Origin: Mesorhizobium erdmanii USDA 3471
GTDB lineage: Bacteria > Pseudomonadota > Alphaproteobacteria > Rhizobiales > Rhizobiaceae
Direction: 5' to 3'
Length of the DNA: 64,000 nt
Assembly (NCBI RefSeq): GCF_000472705.1
Contig: NZ_AXAE01000023.1
Span: forward strand, 85,631-149,630
The notes under the pieces are model-generated. The model was given only the letters and a program-made list of their open reading frames with translations. It was not told the DNA's origin and searched no databases. How positions within the stretch are numbered: position 1 is the first letter of the stretch; every line of letters begins with the position of its first letter. Made by a program: the position numbers and the translations under genes. Below are positions 16,497 through 23,918 of the stretch, piece by piece.

Positions 16497-17467
16497 TAAG
16501 CCCCCATCATAAAGGCCTGTTCGCCGACCAGCTTGCGGCGCAGCCAGGCGGAAAACTGGTCGATGATGAAGATGGTGGTGAACAGGAGCAGCACCAGCGC
16601 CAGCGTCTTGGCGCCGAATCCGCGCGAGATGGATAGCTTCAGTTCTTCGCCGATGCCGCCGCCGCCGACGGCGCCGATGATGGTCGAGGCGCGCACATTG
16701 ATCTCGACGCGCAGCAGCGTGTAGGACATGAAATTGGGCAGCACCTGCGGCAGGTCGGCGAAGCGCACCCGCTCGAACCAATTGCCTCCGACCGCGCGAA
16801 GGCCTTCCTCGGCACGCATGTCGATGTTCTCGTTGATTTCGTAGAACAGCTTGCCGAGCGCGCCGATCGAATGCAGGCCGATTGCGATGATGGCGGCGAT
16901 CGGGCCGGTCGAGACGATGGCCGCGAAGAGACCGGCGATGACGATTTCCGGAAAGGCGCGCAGCAGCTCCATGAAGCGCTTGACGACCAGCCTCAAAGCG
17001 GGGTGGGGCGTCAGGTTGCGCGCCGCGATAAAGGAAAAGGGTACCGCGAAGACGAAGCCGACGAAGGTCGAGACCAGTGCCACATTGACCGTCGTGATCA
17101 TGAGCTCGAAATATTCGGGAATGTAGAATCCGCCCCAGACATAGACGCGGCCGAGCGGAAAGTTGAATTCTTGCGTGCCGGTGTCATGCGGCGAGGCAAC
17201 GTCGAACAGCGCCCGCCAGACGTCGTTCCAGTCCTTCGGGATGAGCCAGCTCAGGAAATCCAGGATGTGCGGCAGCCGGTCGAAGAAATGACCGGCATTG
17301 GCTTCGTCGGCGAACCACATGCTGGCGAACATGGCGACGAGGAGCAGTCCGACGCCGAGCACCGTGTAGAACCGGCGCAGCGACGTCTGGCGTCGCCAGG
17401 CATCGGCCATCTGGCGGGTGGCGGCAGAAGGCGTTGTCAAAGAGGGTGCTGTCACGGACAGGGTCAT
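16496..17467 (-). CDS. phnE1: Phosphonate ABC transporter permease PhnE (first permease)
   Basis: 323 residues. Hydrophobic helices begin near residue 35 (TVLGVGLLLVAMFASMWF), and the permease core has about five more. The EAA-type cytoplasmic loop is GAVGGGGIGEELKLSI. The frame is open upstream to 17590 but that part covers an inverted-repeat element; the ATG at 17467 (MTLSVTAPS) is the first sensible start, though with a weak ribosome-binding site. Paired with PhnE2, as is usual for rhizobial phnCDE1E2 transporters of phosphonates and phosphate. Confidence 0.9.
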   Translation of the reverse strand: MTLSVTAPSLTTPSAATRQMADAWRRQTSLRRFYTVLGVGLLLVAMFASMWFADEANAGHFFDRLPHILDFLSWLIPKDWNDVWRALFDVASPHDTGTQEFNFPLGRVYVWGGFYIPEYFELMITTVNVALVSTFVGFVFAVPFSFIAARNLTPHPALRLVVKRFMELLRAFPEIVIAGLFAAIVSTGPIAAIIAIGLHSIGALGKLFYEINENIDMRAEEGLRAVGGNWFERVRFADLPQVLPNFMSYTLLRVEINVRASTIIGAVGGGGIGEELKLSISRGFGAKTLALVLLLFTTIFIIDQFSAWLRRKLVGEQAFMMGA

Positions 17468-17494
17468 GATCGGAGATGCAAAAAGGGCGGTGCC

Positions 17495-17600
17495 GCCGCA
17501 TCGGCCCGAAAATCGAAGTCCGATTTTCGGAAAGTCCGATGCGGCAATCCTAGCTGCTAAAGCGTACTTTGTGCGTCCAAGTGGACGCACGTCGCTTTAG
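17495..17600. repeat. Two nested stem-loops between phnD and phnE1
   Basis: The first structure has outer arms GCCGCATCGG/CCGATGCGGC (17495-17504, 17536-17545) around inner arms CCGAAAATCG/CGATTTTCGG (17506-17515, 17521-17530). The second has outer arms CTAAAGCG/CGCTTTAG (17557-17564, 17593-17600) around GTGCGTCCA/TGGACGCAC (17571-17579, 17582-17590). They lie just downstream of the binding-protein gene phnD and could protect its mRNA or attenuate readthrough. Confidence 0.75.
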
Positions 17601-17626
17601 TAACGCCACCCTTTCCGATTTCGCCG

Positions 17627-18535
17627 TTAGCCGCCGATGGCCGCCTTACGGGCTTCGACGATGACGTTGTAGAAGTCCGGCTTCACCGGAACGTAGCCGG
17701 TGAAATCGCCACCTTCGACGCCCTCGAAGCAAGCTTTGTCCTTCTTGGGGAGGTCGGTGAAGAAGGCGGCGAGCTTGGCGGTCATCTCGTCGCCGAGCGC
17801 GGCGCGCACGACCAGCGGGCCGTTCGGGATCAGGCCCGAGCGCCAGACTTCGACGAAGTCGTTGGGGTCGACGGCGCCCTTGGCGACTTCCTTATGGAAG
17901 GTGCCGGAGGTGTAGCCGTTCTTGAAGTCGCCAATGCCGGAGGAATCGTCCACCGCGACATCGACCTTCCCGTCGCGCACGGCCAGGACGTTGTTCTCGT
18001 GGCCGCCATTGAACTGGGTCGAGGCGAAATAGGTCTCGTTCGAGGCGCCGGTGGTCTTCGGAATCTGGGTCAACGGGATCAGATAGCCGGAGGTCGAATC
18101 CGGATCGGCGTAACCGAGCTTCTTGCCCTTGGCCGACTTGATGTCGGTGATGCCGGAGGACTTCAGCGCCAGGCCGATCGAATAATAGCCCGTGGCGCCG
18201 TCGGTCTGCTGCGTTGTGAGGATCGGGGTGACGGCCTTCGGGTCCTTGATGTAGACGCTGGCATAGCCGGAGGCGCCGAGTTCGGCGAAGTCGAGCGTGC
18301 CGCCGAGCAGGCCCTGGATGACGCCGTCATAGTCGGCGGCGGGGAACAGCGAGACCTTCTCGAAGCCGAATTCGGCCTTCAGATGGTCGGCCAGGCACTG
18401 ATAGTTGCGCAGCCGGTCGGTTTCGTTTTCACCGCCGAGAATGCCGACCCGGAATTCCTTCATGTCGGCGGCGTGGGCCATGTTGGTTGCCATGGCGAGC
18501 ACCGAAACGGCGCTGAAAACCATCTTCCTGAACAT
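17627..18535 (-). CDS. phnD: Phosphonate ABC transporter substrate-binding protein
   Basis: 302 residues with a Sec signal peptide (MFRKMVFSAVSVLAMATNMAHA). The mature protein starts near ADMKEFRVGILGGEN, a typical PhnD N-terminus. Downstream motifs such as FAELGASGYASVY, the SSTSGY-like DSTSGYLIP (phosphonate-contacting loop) and VAVDDSSG fit the phosphate/phosphonate-binding PhnD family. It is periplasmic and delivers ligand to PhnE1/E2. It lies 102 bp after phnC and 159 bp before phnE1, the latter space holding strong hairpins. Confidence 0.93.
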   Translation of the reverse strand: MFRKMVFSAVSVLAMATNMAHAADMKEFRVGILGGENETDRLRNYQCLADHLKAEFGFEKVSLFPAADYDGVIQGLLGGTLDFAELGASGYASVYIKDPKAVTPILTTQQTDGATGYYSIGLALKSSGITDIKSAKGKKLGYADPDSTSGYLIPLTQIPKTTGASNETYFASTQFNGGHENNVLAVRDGKVDVAVDDSSGIGDFKNGYTSGTFHKEVAKGAVDPNDFVEVWRSGLIPNGPLVVRAALGDEMTAKLAAFFTDLPKKDKACFEGVEGGDFTGYVPVKPDFYNVIVEARKAAIGG

Positions 18536-18637
18536 CTGTCATTTCTCCTGTAGGCTCCGGCCCCGCGCCGGCAGCGTTCTTGATCTCAACAAGTGCCCTT
18601 GACGCGGGCGGACGATCCAGGCCGCTCTTGCTTGAAC

Positions 18638-19495
18638 TCAGTAACCTGGGAATGCAGGTTCGAGCGGTCCGGCGGATGCTGCAATCTTGTGCTTGAAGGC
18701 AACGCTGGTGGAGGTGATTGCCTCGGAGATTTCGCTGCCACTGGCGTCGGCGCCATAGACGAGACGCACCGCCTCGCGGTTGAGTTCTTCGGGCGGGCCG
18801 TCGAAGACGACCTTGCCGGCGGACATGCCGATGATGCGGTTGCAATAGGCGCGGGCGGTATCCAGCGTATGCAGATTGGTGACGACGGTAATGCCTTCGC
18901 GCAGATTGATGTCCTGCAGCGAATCCATCACCACCTTGGCGTTGAGCGGGTCGAGCGAGGCGATCGGCTCGTCGGCGAGGATCACTTTTGGCTGCTGCAT
19001 CAGGGCACGGGCGATGGCGACGCGCTGCTGCTGGCCGCCAGACAGCGTGCCGGCGGGCTGAAGTGCGGTGCGGGCGATGTCGAGCCGCTCGAGGGCCGCG
19101 ACGGCCTCGGCACATTCGGCGCGCGAGAACATGCCGAGAAGGTTCGACAGGGTCGAGCGGTGGTTCAACTTGCCAAGCAGCACGTTGGTCAGCACGTCGA
19201 GGCGCGGCACCAGGTTGAACTGCTGGAAGATCATGGCGCAGTCGCGTTGCCAGCGCCGCAGCGGCGAGCCTCGCAACTGGGAGACCTCGGCGCCGTCAAA
19301 AAAAATTGACCCCTGGCTGGGGTCGACGAGACGGTTGATCATGCGAAGAAGGGTCGATTTGCCGGCGCCCGAACGGCCGATGACGCCGACCATCTGGCCC
19401 TGCGGAATCGAGATGTTGACGTCGCTGACGGCGGTGTTCTTGCCAAATCGTCGGCTGACGCCGCGGATTTCGAGCGTGGCAGAGCTTGCTGACAT
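18638..19495 (-). CDS. phnC: Phosphonate ABC transporter ATP-binding protein
   Basis: 285 residues. Walker A GRSGAGKST, Q-loop FQQFNLVPRL, signature LSGGQQQRVAIARA, Walker B VILADEPIASLDP and the switch histidine in TNLHTLDTA are all intact. The ~30-residue tail beyond the core is longer than in E. coli PhnC. The ATG at 19495 is chosen because conserved similarity begins just after it; its ribosome-binding site is weak. It is probably the first gene of a phnC-D-E1-E2 subunit, since 129 bp containing Pho-box-like repeats separates it from the gene upstream. Confidence 0.92.
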   Translation of the reverse strand: MSASSATLEIRGVSRRFGKNTAVSDVNISIPQGQMVGVIGRSGAGKSTLLRMINRLVDPSQGSIFFDGAEVSQLRGSPLRRWQRDCAMIFQQFNLVPRLDVLTNVLLGKLNHRSTLSNLLGMFSRAECAEAVAALERLDIARTALQPAGTLSGGQQQRVAIARALMQQPKVILADEPIASLDPLNAKVVMDSLQDINLREGITVVTNLHTLDTARAYCNRIIGMSAGKVVFDGPPEELNREAVRLVYGADASGSEISEAITSTSVAFKHKIAASAGPLEPAFPGY

Positions 19496-19551
19496 GAGCA
19501 GGTTCCAGTGCGGACCATATTGATCGTCAGGCTCTCGCCTAACGCAGGCAC

Positions 19552-19580
19552 ATGAACCTGCCATGTCGCCACCATGTCAG
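19552..19580 (-). promoter_or_regulatory. Possible Pho box upstream of phnC
   Basis: Read on the minus strand, three 7-mers recur every 11 bp: CTGACAT, GCGACAT and GGTTCAT, each ending in CAT. The rhizobial PhoB box is two CTGTCAT units spaced by 4 bp. The first unit fits well (6 of 7), the others only partly (4 of 7 each). Location, ~60-85 bp before phnC, is suitable. No convincing -10 was found. Confidence 0.35.
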
Positions 19581-19624
19581 TTTTGTTACGCTCCACAGGC
19601 GTGAGGGCTGAAGCGGGTCGCGCT

Positions 19625-20335
19625 TCAGCCGAGCACCAGCAATTCCTCGAAATGCTTCATGTCGCGGAAGGCGCAGAAGGCAGGCGACTTGATCTCGATC
19701 ACCGGAGCCTGCCTTGCGAACAGTGCCAGGCAATCGTTGAACAGGGCCTGCCACGCGCCGGCCCTGTCGTCGGCCAGACGCTGGATCTGATAGGCGAAGG
19801 TGATGTGGAAGACGTAGGCGTCGTGATCGGGGTGCCGATAGCCGAACGGTGCCGCCAGCGCATCGCGCCATTGACGCATGACGCGCACGTCGTCGTCTGT
19901 CGCGCCGGAGACGGTAAGGCCCGTGGGCACGATTTCGACCACCTTGATGTTGAATGGGCCGGCACCCTGGAAGCCTTTCAGGCGCTCCAGATAGAGGCGG
20001 GTCATGGCATCGATGCTGGTGTCGAGCGGGACGTCCTGCGGCCAGTAGGGCAGGCGGCGGCGATATTCGATGATGCCCTGGAACAGCGTCATATGCAGGC
20101 TGGAGACGGGGGTGAAGGCGAGCCGGTCGGCGTCGGGCAGGGCCAGCATCTTCTCGCGTACAGCAAGCACCACGGCTTCGGAGGGCGAGCCGCCGACCAG
20201 ATGGCTGACGACGGTGTTGCCGGGCTCGGTCAGGAAATTGCCTGATGTGTCGTAGCGTGTGCCGAGATGCACCGGGGTGGTGGGGTTCGAGCCGGCAAAG
20301 AATCCGGCGAGCGAGGGTCTGACGGTGTCGAGCAT
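19625..20335 (-). CDS. 2H phosphoesterase-superfamily protein, DUF1868-like
   Basis: 236 residues. The two H-x-T motifs of the 2H (LigT/cyclic phosphodiesterase) superfamily are visible as LHMTLFQG and FHITFAYQ, about 115 residues apart. The family hydrolyses or forms 2',3'-cyclic or related phosphodiesters. In C-P lyase operons a phosphodiesterase (PhnP, or a DUF1045 2H protein in other rhizobia) opens the ribosyl 1,2-cyclic phosphate product, so this protein could fill that role; this is inference. It lies between the hexapeptide transferase and phnC, on the same strand. Confidence 0.82.
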   Translation of the reverse strand: MLDTVRPSLAGFFAGSNPTTPVHLGTRYDTSGNFLTEPGNTVVSHLVGGSPSEAVVLAVREKMLALPDADRLAFTPVSSLHMTLFQGIIEYRRRLPYWPQDVPLDTSIDAMTRLYLERLKGFQGAGPFNIKVVEIVPTGLTVSGATDDDVRVMRQWRDALAAPFGYRHPDHDAYVFHITFAYQIQRLADDRAGAWQALFNDCLALFARQAPVIEIKSPAFCAFRDMKHFEELLVLG

Positions 20336-20421
20336 GGCAATCTCCTTGGGGAGATGGCGTCCTGTCCGAGTCCTGTGTCAAGGATATGAACGGGCCTCTA
20401 CTATGACGGCGATGTGAGAGA

Positions 20422-21039
20422 CTATCCCTCGTATTTCTCCAGAAACGCCCCGGCCGACAGTTCGCGAAAATCGTTCAGTGACGCGCGCAGCCTGGCATGG
20501 TCCCAGTCCCACCAGGCGAGCGCCTGGTAGCGCTCGGCGGTGCGGCGGTCGAAGCGCTCGCGGATCGGCTTGGCCGGCACGCCGGCGACGATCGTGTAGG
20601 GTGCGACATCCTTTGAAACCACCGCACCGGCGCCGACCGCCGCGCCATCACCAATGGTGACGCCGGGCAGCACCGTCGAGCCGTGGCCGAGCCAGGTGTC
20701 ATGGCCGATGGTGACGCGCTTGGCGCGGCGCTCCGCGAAAAATTCGCTCTCATGCTCGGCGTCGTCCCAATAGTCCGAGGCGCGGTAGGTGAAATGGTGC
20801 AGTGTCGGCCGCCAGGTTGGGTGGTTGGTGGCATTGAGGCGCACGCTTGCCGCGATGTTGGCAAACTTGCCGATCGTCGCACACCAGACGGCGCAATCCT
20901 GCATCATGTAGGAATAGTCGCCGAGCTCGCTCTCCGAAACTCGGCTGCGGTCGGCGATCTCGGTCCAGCGGCCGAGCGTCGAGTTGTGCACTTCCGCGGT
21001 CGAGTGGACCAGCGGCGTCTCCGACAGTTTTCTGCTCAT
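20422..21039 (-). CDS. Phosphonate-metabolism hexapeptide-repeat transferase (TIGR03308-like)
   Basis: 205 residues with left-handed beta-helix hexapeptide repeats (VTIGHDTWLGHGSTVL, TIGDGAAVGAGAVV) and the acetyltransferase tail IVAGVPAKPIRERF. Proteins of this type, resembling chloramphenicol/streptogramin acetyltransferases, are commonly embedded in C-P lyase operons. Its ATG overlaps the stop of phnL by 4 bp, so the two are translationally coupled. The acceptor is unknown; acetylation of an aminophosphonate, as done by PhnO in E. coli, is one possibility. Confidence 0.88.
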   Translation of the reverse strand: MSRKLSETPLVHSTAEVHNSTLGRWTEIADRSRVSESELGDYSYMMQDCAVWCATIGKFANIAASVRLNATNHPTWRPTLHHFTYRASDYWDDAEHESEFFAERRAKRVTIGHDTWLGHGSTVLPGVTIGDGAAVGAGAVVSKDVAPYTIVAGVPAKPIRERFDRRTAERYQALAWWDWDHARLRASLNDFRELSAGAFLEKYEG

Positions 21040-21743
21040 GCGGCGAGTTTTCCCGGCGCGAAAGCGGTGACGTCGATGATGCGGTCGGCCACCGCTTCGC
21101 GCACATCGTGGTCGTGGAAGATGCCGAGCAGGGCAACGTGAGCCGTCTTCTTGGCGGCGATGAGTTCGATGACCACGTCGCGGTTTTTGGCGTCGAGCGA
21201 GGCGGTCGGCTCGTCGAGCAGCAGGATCGGATGCTCGGTGATGAAGCCGCGCGCGATGTTGACGCGCTGCTGCTCGCCGCCGGAGAAAGTCGCCGGCGGC
21301 AGCGCCCAGAGCTTTTCCGGCAAGTTGAGCTGCGCCAACAGCGCGCGTGCCTTGCCCCTGGCCGCCTCGCGGTCCTCGCCGCGTTCGACCAGCGGCTCGG
21401 CGACGACATCGAGCGCCGACACGCGCGGCACGGTGCGCAGAAACTGGCTGACATAACCGATCGTTTGCCGGCGTATGGAAAGCACGGTGCGCGGGCTGGC
21501 ATGGGCGAGGTCGATCAGTCCGCCCTCGTGATTGACGATGATCTGGCCTTCATCGACGGCATAATTGCCGTAGAGCATTTTCAGGATCGAGCTCTTGCCG
21601 GCACCGGAGGGGCCGCCGAGCACGGTGCATTCGCCAGCCTTGATGGAGAAGGAAACCCCCGCGACAACGGGCAGTTTGATGCCATCGCGCAAATGCATGG
21701 TGAAGCTCTTGGCGACGTCGGAAACAACGAGCGGGGTTGGCAT
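21036..21743 (-). CDS. phnL: C-P lyase subunit/accessory ABC protein PhnL
   Basis: 235 residues with ABC ATPase motifs: Walker A GGPSGAGKSS, signature FSGGEQQRVNIARG, Walker B LLLDEPTASLD and H-loop region FHDHDVREA. PhnL is essential for phosphonate breakdown and associates with the PhnGHIJK core rather than a membrane transporter. The ATG at 21743 has AAAGGAC seven bases upstream; the frame extends further up through a palindromic repeat that is not coding. It overlaps the next gene by 4 bp. Confidence 0.92.
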   Translation of the reverse strand: MPTPLVVSDVAKSFTMHLRDGIKLPVVAGVSFSIKAGECTVLGGPSGAGKSSILKMLYGNYAVDEGQIIVNHEGGLIDLAHASPRTVLSIRRQTIGYVSQFLRTVPRVSALDVVAEPLVERGEDREAARGKARALLAQLNLPEKLWALPPATFSGGEQQRVNIARGFITEHPILLLDEPTASLDAKNRDVVIELIAAKKTAHVALLGIFHDHDVREAVADRIIDVTAFAPGKLAA

Positions 21744-21761
21744 GTCAAAGTCCTTTGCTTT

Positions 21762-21812
21762 GCCGCATGATCTGATCCGAGAACCGGCTTCCACTTTTCG
21801 GGATCATGCGGC
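21762..21812. repeat. Intergenic palindrome GCCGCATGATC/GATCATGCGGC
   Basis: Perfect 11-bp arms (21762-21772 and 21802-21812) enclose the core GAACCGGCTTCCACTTTTCG. This is a form of the AAAAGTG/ACCGGTTTTC palindrome widespread in Rhizobiales genomes as I know them. It sits inside the phn operon, between phnK and phnL, overlapping the phnK stop codon. Confidence 0.8.
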
Positions 21813-22588
21813 TACACCTGCAAAATCGATGAAACGAGAAGCTGCGTGTAAGGCGCGCGCGGGTCGTCGAGCACGCGGTCGGTGAGGCCGCTTTCGACGA
21901 CGCGGCCGTCTTTCATCACCATCATGCGCTGCGACAGAAGGCGCGCCACGGCGAGGTCGTGGGTGACGACGACGGCCGCGAGGCCGAGGTCGGTGACCAG
22001 CCCGCGCAGGAGGTCGAGCAGGCGTGCCTGCACCGAGACGTCGAGGCCGCCGGTCGGCTCATCCATGAAGACCAGCCGCGGGCCGGTGACGAGATTGCGG
22101 GCGATCTGCAGGCGCTGGCGCATGCCGCCGGAAAAGGCGCGCGGCTCGTCGTCGATACGGTCTTGCTCGATCTCGACGCGCGACAGCCAGTCGACGGCAG
22201 TGGCGCGGATCTTGCCGTAGTGACGGTCGCCGACCGCCATCAGACGTTCGCCGACATTGGCGCCGGCCGACACCGTCATGCGCAGGCCGTCGGCCGGGTT
22301 CTGGTGGACAAAGCCCCAGTCGGTTCGCATCAGGAAGCGGCGCTCGGCCTCGCTCATGCGGTAGAGCTCGCGGAACTGGCCGTCGCGCATGCGGTAGCTG
22401 GCGGTGCCGGAGCTTGGCAGCAGCCGCGTCGACAGGCAGTTGAGCAGCGTCGTCTTGCCGGAGCCGGATTCACCGACGACAGCCAGGACTTCGCCCGGCC
22501 ACAGGTCGAAGGAGACGTTGTCGCAGCCAACGCGCGAGCCGTAGAATTTGGACAGCGCCGAGACGCGCAGCAGCGGTTCGTCGGTCAT
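21812..22588 (-). CDS. phnK: C-P lyase subunit PhnK (ABC-type protein)
   Basis: 258 residues. Walker A GESGSGKTT, signature FSGGMRQRLQIARN, Walker B LVFMDEPTGGLDV and the H-loop VVVTHDLAVA are intact. PhnK resembles oligopeptide-type ABC ATPases but docks on the PhnGHIJ core complex and is needed for turnover. Its start overlaps the phnJ stop by 4 bp. The 68 bp gap to phnL holds a palindromic element. Confidence 0.93.
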   Translation of the reverse strand: MTDEPLLRVSALSKFYGSRVGCDNVSFDLWPGEVLAVVGESGSGKTTLLNCLSTRLLPSSGTASYRMRDGQFRELYRMSEAERRFLMRTDWGFVHQNPADGLRMTVSAGANVGERLMAVGDRHYGKIRATAVDWLSRVEIEQDRIDDEPRAFSGGMRQRLQIARNLVTGPRLVFMDEPTGGLDVSVQARLLDLLRGLVTDLGLAAVVVTHDLAVARLLSQRMMVMKDGRVVESGLTDRVLDDPRAPYTQLLVSSILQV

Positions 22589-23502
22589 TGGGCCGGCTCC
22601 AATTCTTCTGAAGCAGAATGGGCTTCCGAGGCAAAATGGGTTTCCGGGGCAAGGTGGCCGCGATGGCCCTCTTCACGCCGCTTCTCGCAGTGGTCGGTGT
22701 CGGAGCAGACGAACATGTGGCCGCCATGATCGTCGAGGATGACCTCGTCGAGATAGACATTCTCGGCCGCGCACAGCGCGCAGGGCTGGTCGAAGGTCTG
22801 CACCTCGAACGGATGATCCTCGAAGTCGAGGCTGACGACATCGGTGAAGGGCGGCACCGCATAGATGCGCTTTTCGCGGCCGGCGCCGAACAGCTGCAGG
22901 GCCGGCGAGCGATGCATCTTGGGATTGTCGAATTTCGGCGTCGGCGAGGGGTCCATGACATAGCGCCCCTCGACCTTGACCGGATAGGCATAGGTGGTGG
23001 CGATGCGGCCGTGCTTGGCGATGTCCTCGTAGAGCTTCACATGCATGAGGCCGTATTCCTCCAGCGCATGCATTTTTCGCGTTTCGGTCTCACGCGGTTC
23101 GAGGAAGCGCAGCGGCTCGGGGATCGGCACCTGGTAGACCAGCACCTGGCCGGCGGTCGGCGGATGCTCCGGAATGCGGTGGCGGGTCTGGATGATGGTG
23201 GCGCTGGCGGTGTCGGTGGTGACAGCGACATTGGCGACCTTCTTGAAGAAGGCACGGATGGAGACGGCGTTGGTGGTGTCGTCGGCGCCCTGGTCGATGA
23301 CCTTCAGCACGTCGTCAGGGCCGATGATTGAGGCGGTGACCTGGACGCCGCCGGTGCCCCAGCCATAGGGCATCGGCATTTCGCGCGAGGCGAACGGCAC
23401 CTGATAGCCGGGGATGGCGATGCCCTTGAGGATCGCCCGGCGGATCATCCTTTTGGTCTGTTCGTCGAGGTAGGCGAAGTTGTAGGTGGCGATGTCGGTC
23501 AT
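22585..23502 (-). CDS. phnJ: Alpha-D-ribose 1-methylphosphonate 5-phosphate C-P lyase
   Basis: 305 residues. PhnJ is the radical-SAM subunit that cleaves the carbon-phosphorus bond. Its diagnostic cysteine spacing C-x2-C-x21-C-x5-C is exact here: CALC, then 21 residues, then CSDTDHC. Downstream is a tail with a short repeated E/S/H/A-rich pattern (ETHFASEAHSASEE), encoded by an imperfect 18-bp tandem repeat and absent from typical PhnJ. It overlaps fosX upstream and phnK downstream by 4 bp each, indicating coupled translation of the complex. Confidence 0.95.
   Translation of the reverse strand: MTDIATYNFAYLDEQTKRMIRRAILKGIAIPGYQVPFASREMPMPYGWGTGGVQVTASIIGPDDVLKVIDQGADDTTNAVSIRAFFKKVANVAVTTDTASATIIQTRHRIPEHPPTAGQVLVYQVPIPEPLRFLEPRETETRKMHALEEYGLMHVKLYEDIAKHGRIATTYAYPVKVEGRYVMDPSPTPKFDNPKMHRSPALQLFGAGREKRIYAVPPFTDVVSLDFEDHPFEVQTFDQPCALCAAENVYLDEVILDDHGGHMFVCSDTDHCEKRREEGHRGHLAPETHFASEAHSASEELEPAQ
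22610..22659. repeat. 18-bp imperfect tandem repeat in the phnJ 3' end
   Basis: About 2.8 copies of an 18-bp unit: 22610-22627, 22628-22645 and a partial 22646-22659. Shared core GGCANAATGGGNTTCC. It encodes the low-complexity C-terminal tail of PhnJ and may vary between strains. Confidence 0.75.
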
Positions 23503-23918
23503 GATGCGACCTCAAGTTCCTTGGCGTAGCGCTTCAGCCGCTCGGCTAGCGTGCCGGTGTGCAGTTCGAACATGTGGTTGTCGTCGTCGTAGAAATAGAT
23601 CGAGCGACCTTCACCCTCGACGCGCGGACGCGGCGGGCGCATGTCGAGGCCTAGCTTGGCGACACGCTCGGCGTAGCGGTCGAAATCGGTGTCACCGATC
23701 TTGAAGGCGATGTGGTTGTAGCTGCGCTCCGGCAGCTTTTCGCCTTCCATGATGGCGATCCAAAGGTCGCCGATCAGGAAGAATTTTTCGCGCGACAGCG
23801 AGAACTGCTCGGCGTCGCTGGCATAGACCTCGCGGGCGTCGAAAATTCCGGTCAGGATTTCAGTCATCCGGCCGAGATCCCTGGCGATGAAAGTGATGTG
23901 GGAGAGGCCCTCGATCAT
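23499..23918 (-). CDS. fosX: FosX-type fosfomycin/epoxide hydrolase (VOC superfamily)
   Basis: 139 residues, one vicinal-oxygen-chelate unit that dimerises. The metal ligands expected for FosX fall exactly at His7 (SHITF), His69 (NHIAF) and Glu118 (MFELHTG), and the general base that distinguishes FosX from the thiol transferases FosA/FosB is present as Glu44 (SREKFF). The characterised M. loti FosX adds water to the epoxide of fosfomycin, itself a phosphonate, and is reported to sit in a phosphonate operon. Here the gene overlaps phnI and phnJ by 4 bp on each side. A role in phosphonate catabolism rather than resistance alone is likely. Confidence 0.93.
   Translation of the reverse strand: MIEGLSHITFIARDLGRMTEILTGIFDAREVYASDAEQFSLSREKFFLIGDLWIAIMEGEKLPERSYNHIAFKIGDTDFDRYAERVAKLGLDMRPPRPRVEGEGRSIYFYDDDNHMFELHTGTLAERLKRYAKELEVAS

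Noticed and set aside
18530..18552. CTGTCAT-like Pho box by the phnD start
   Set aside because: It is formed by the ribosome-binding site and start codon read on the wrong strand for a phnD promoter.
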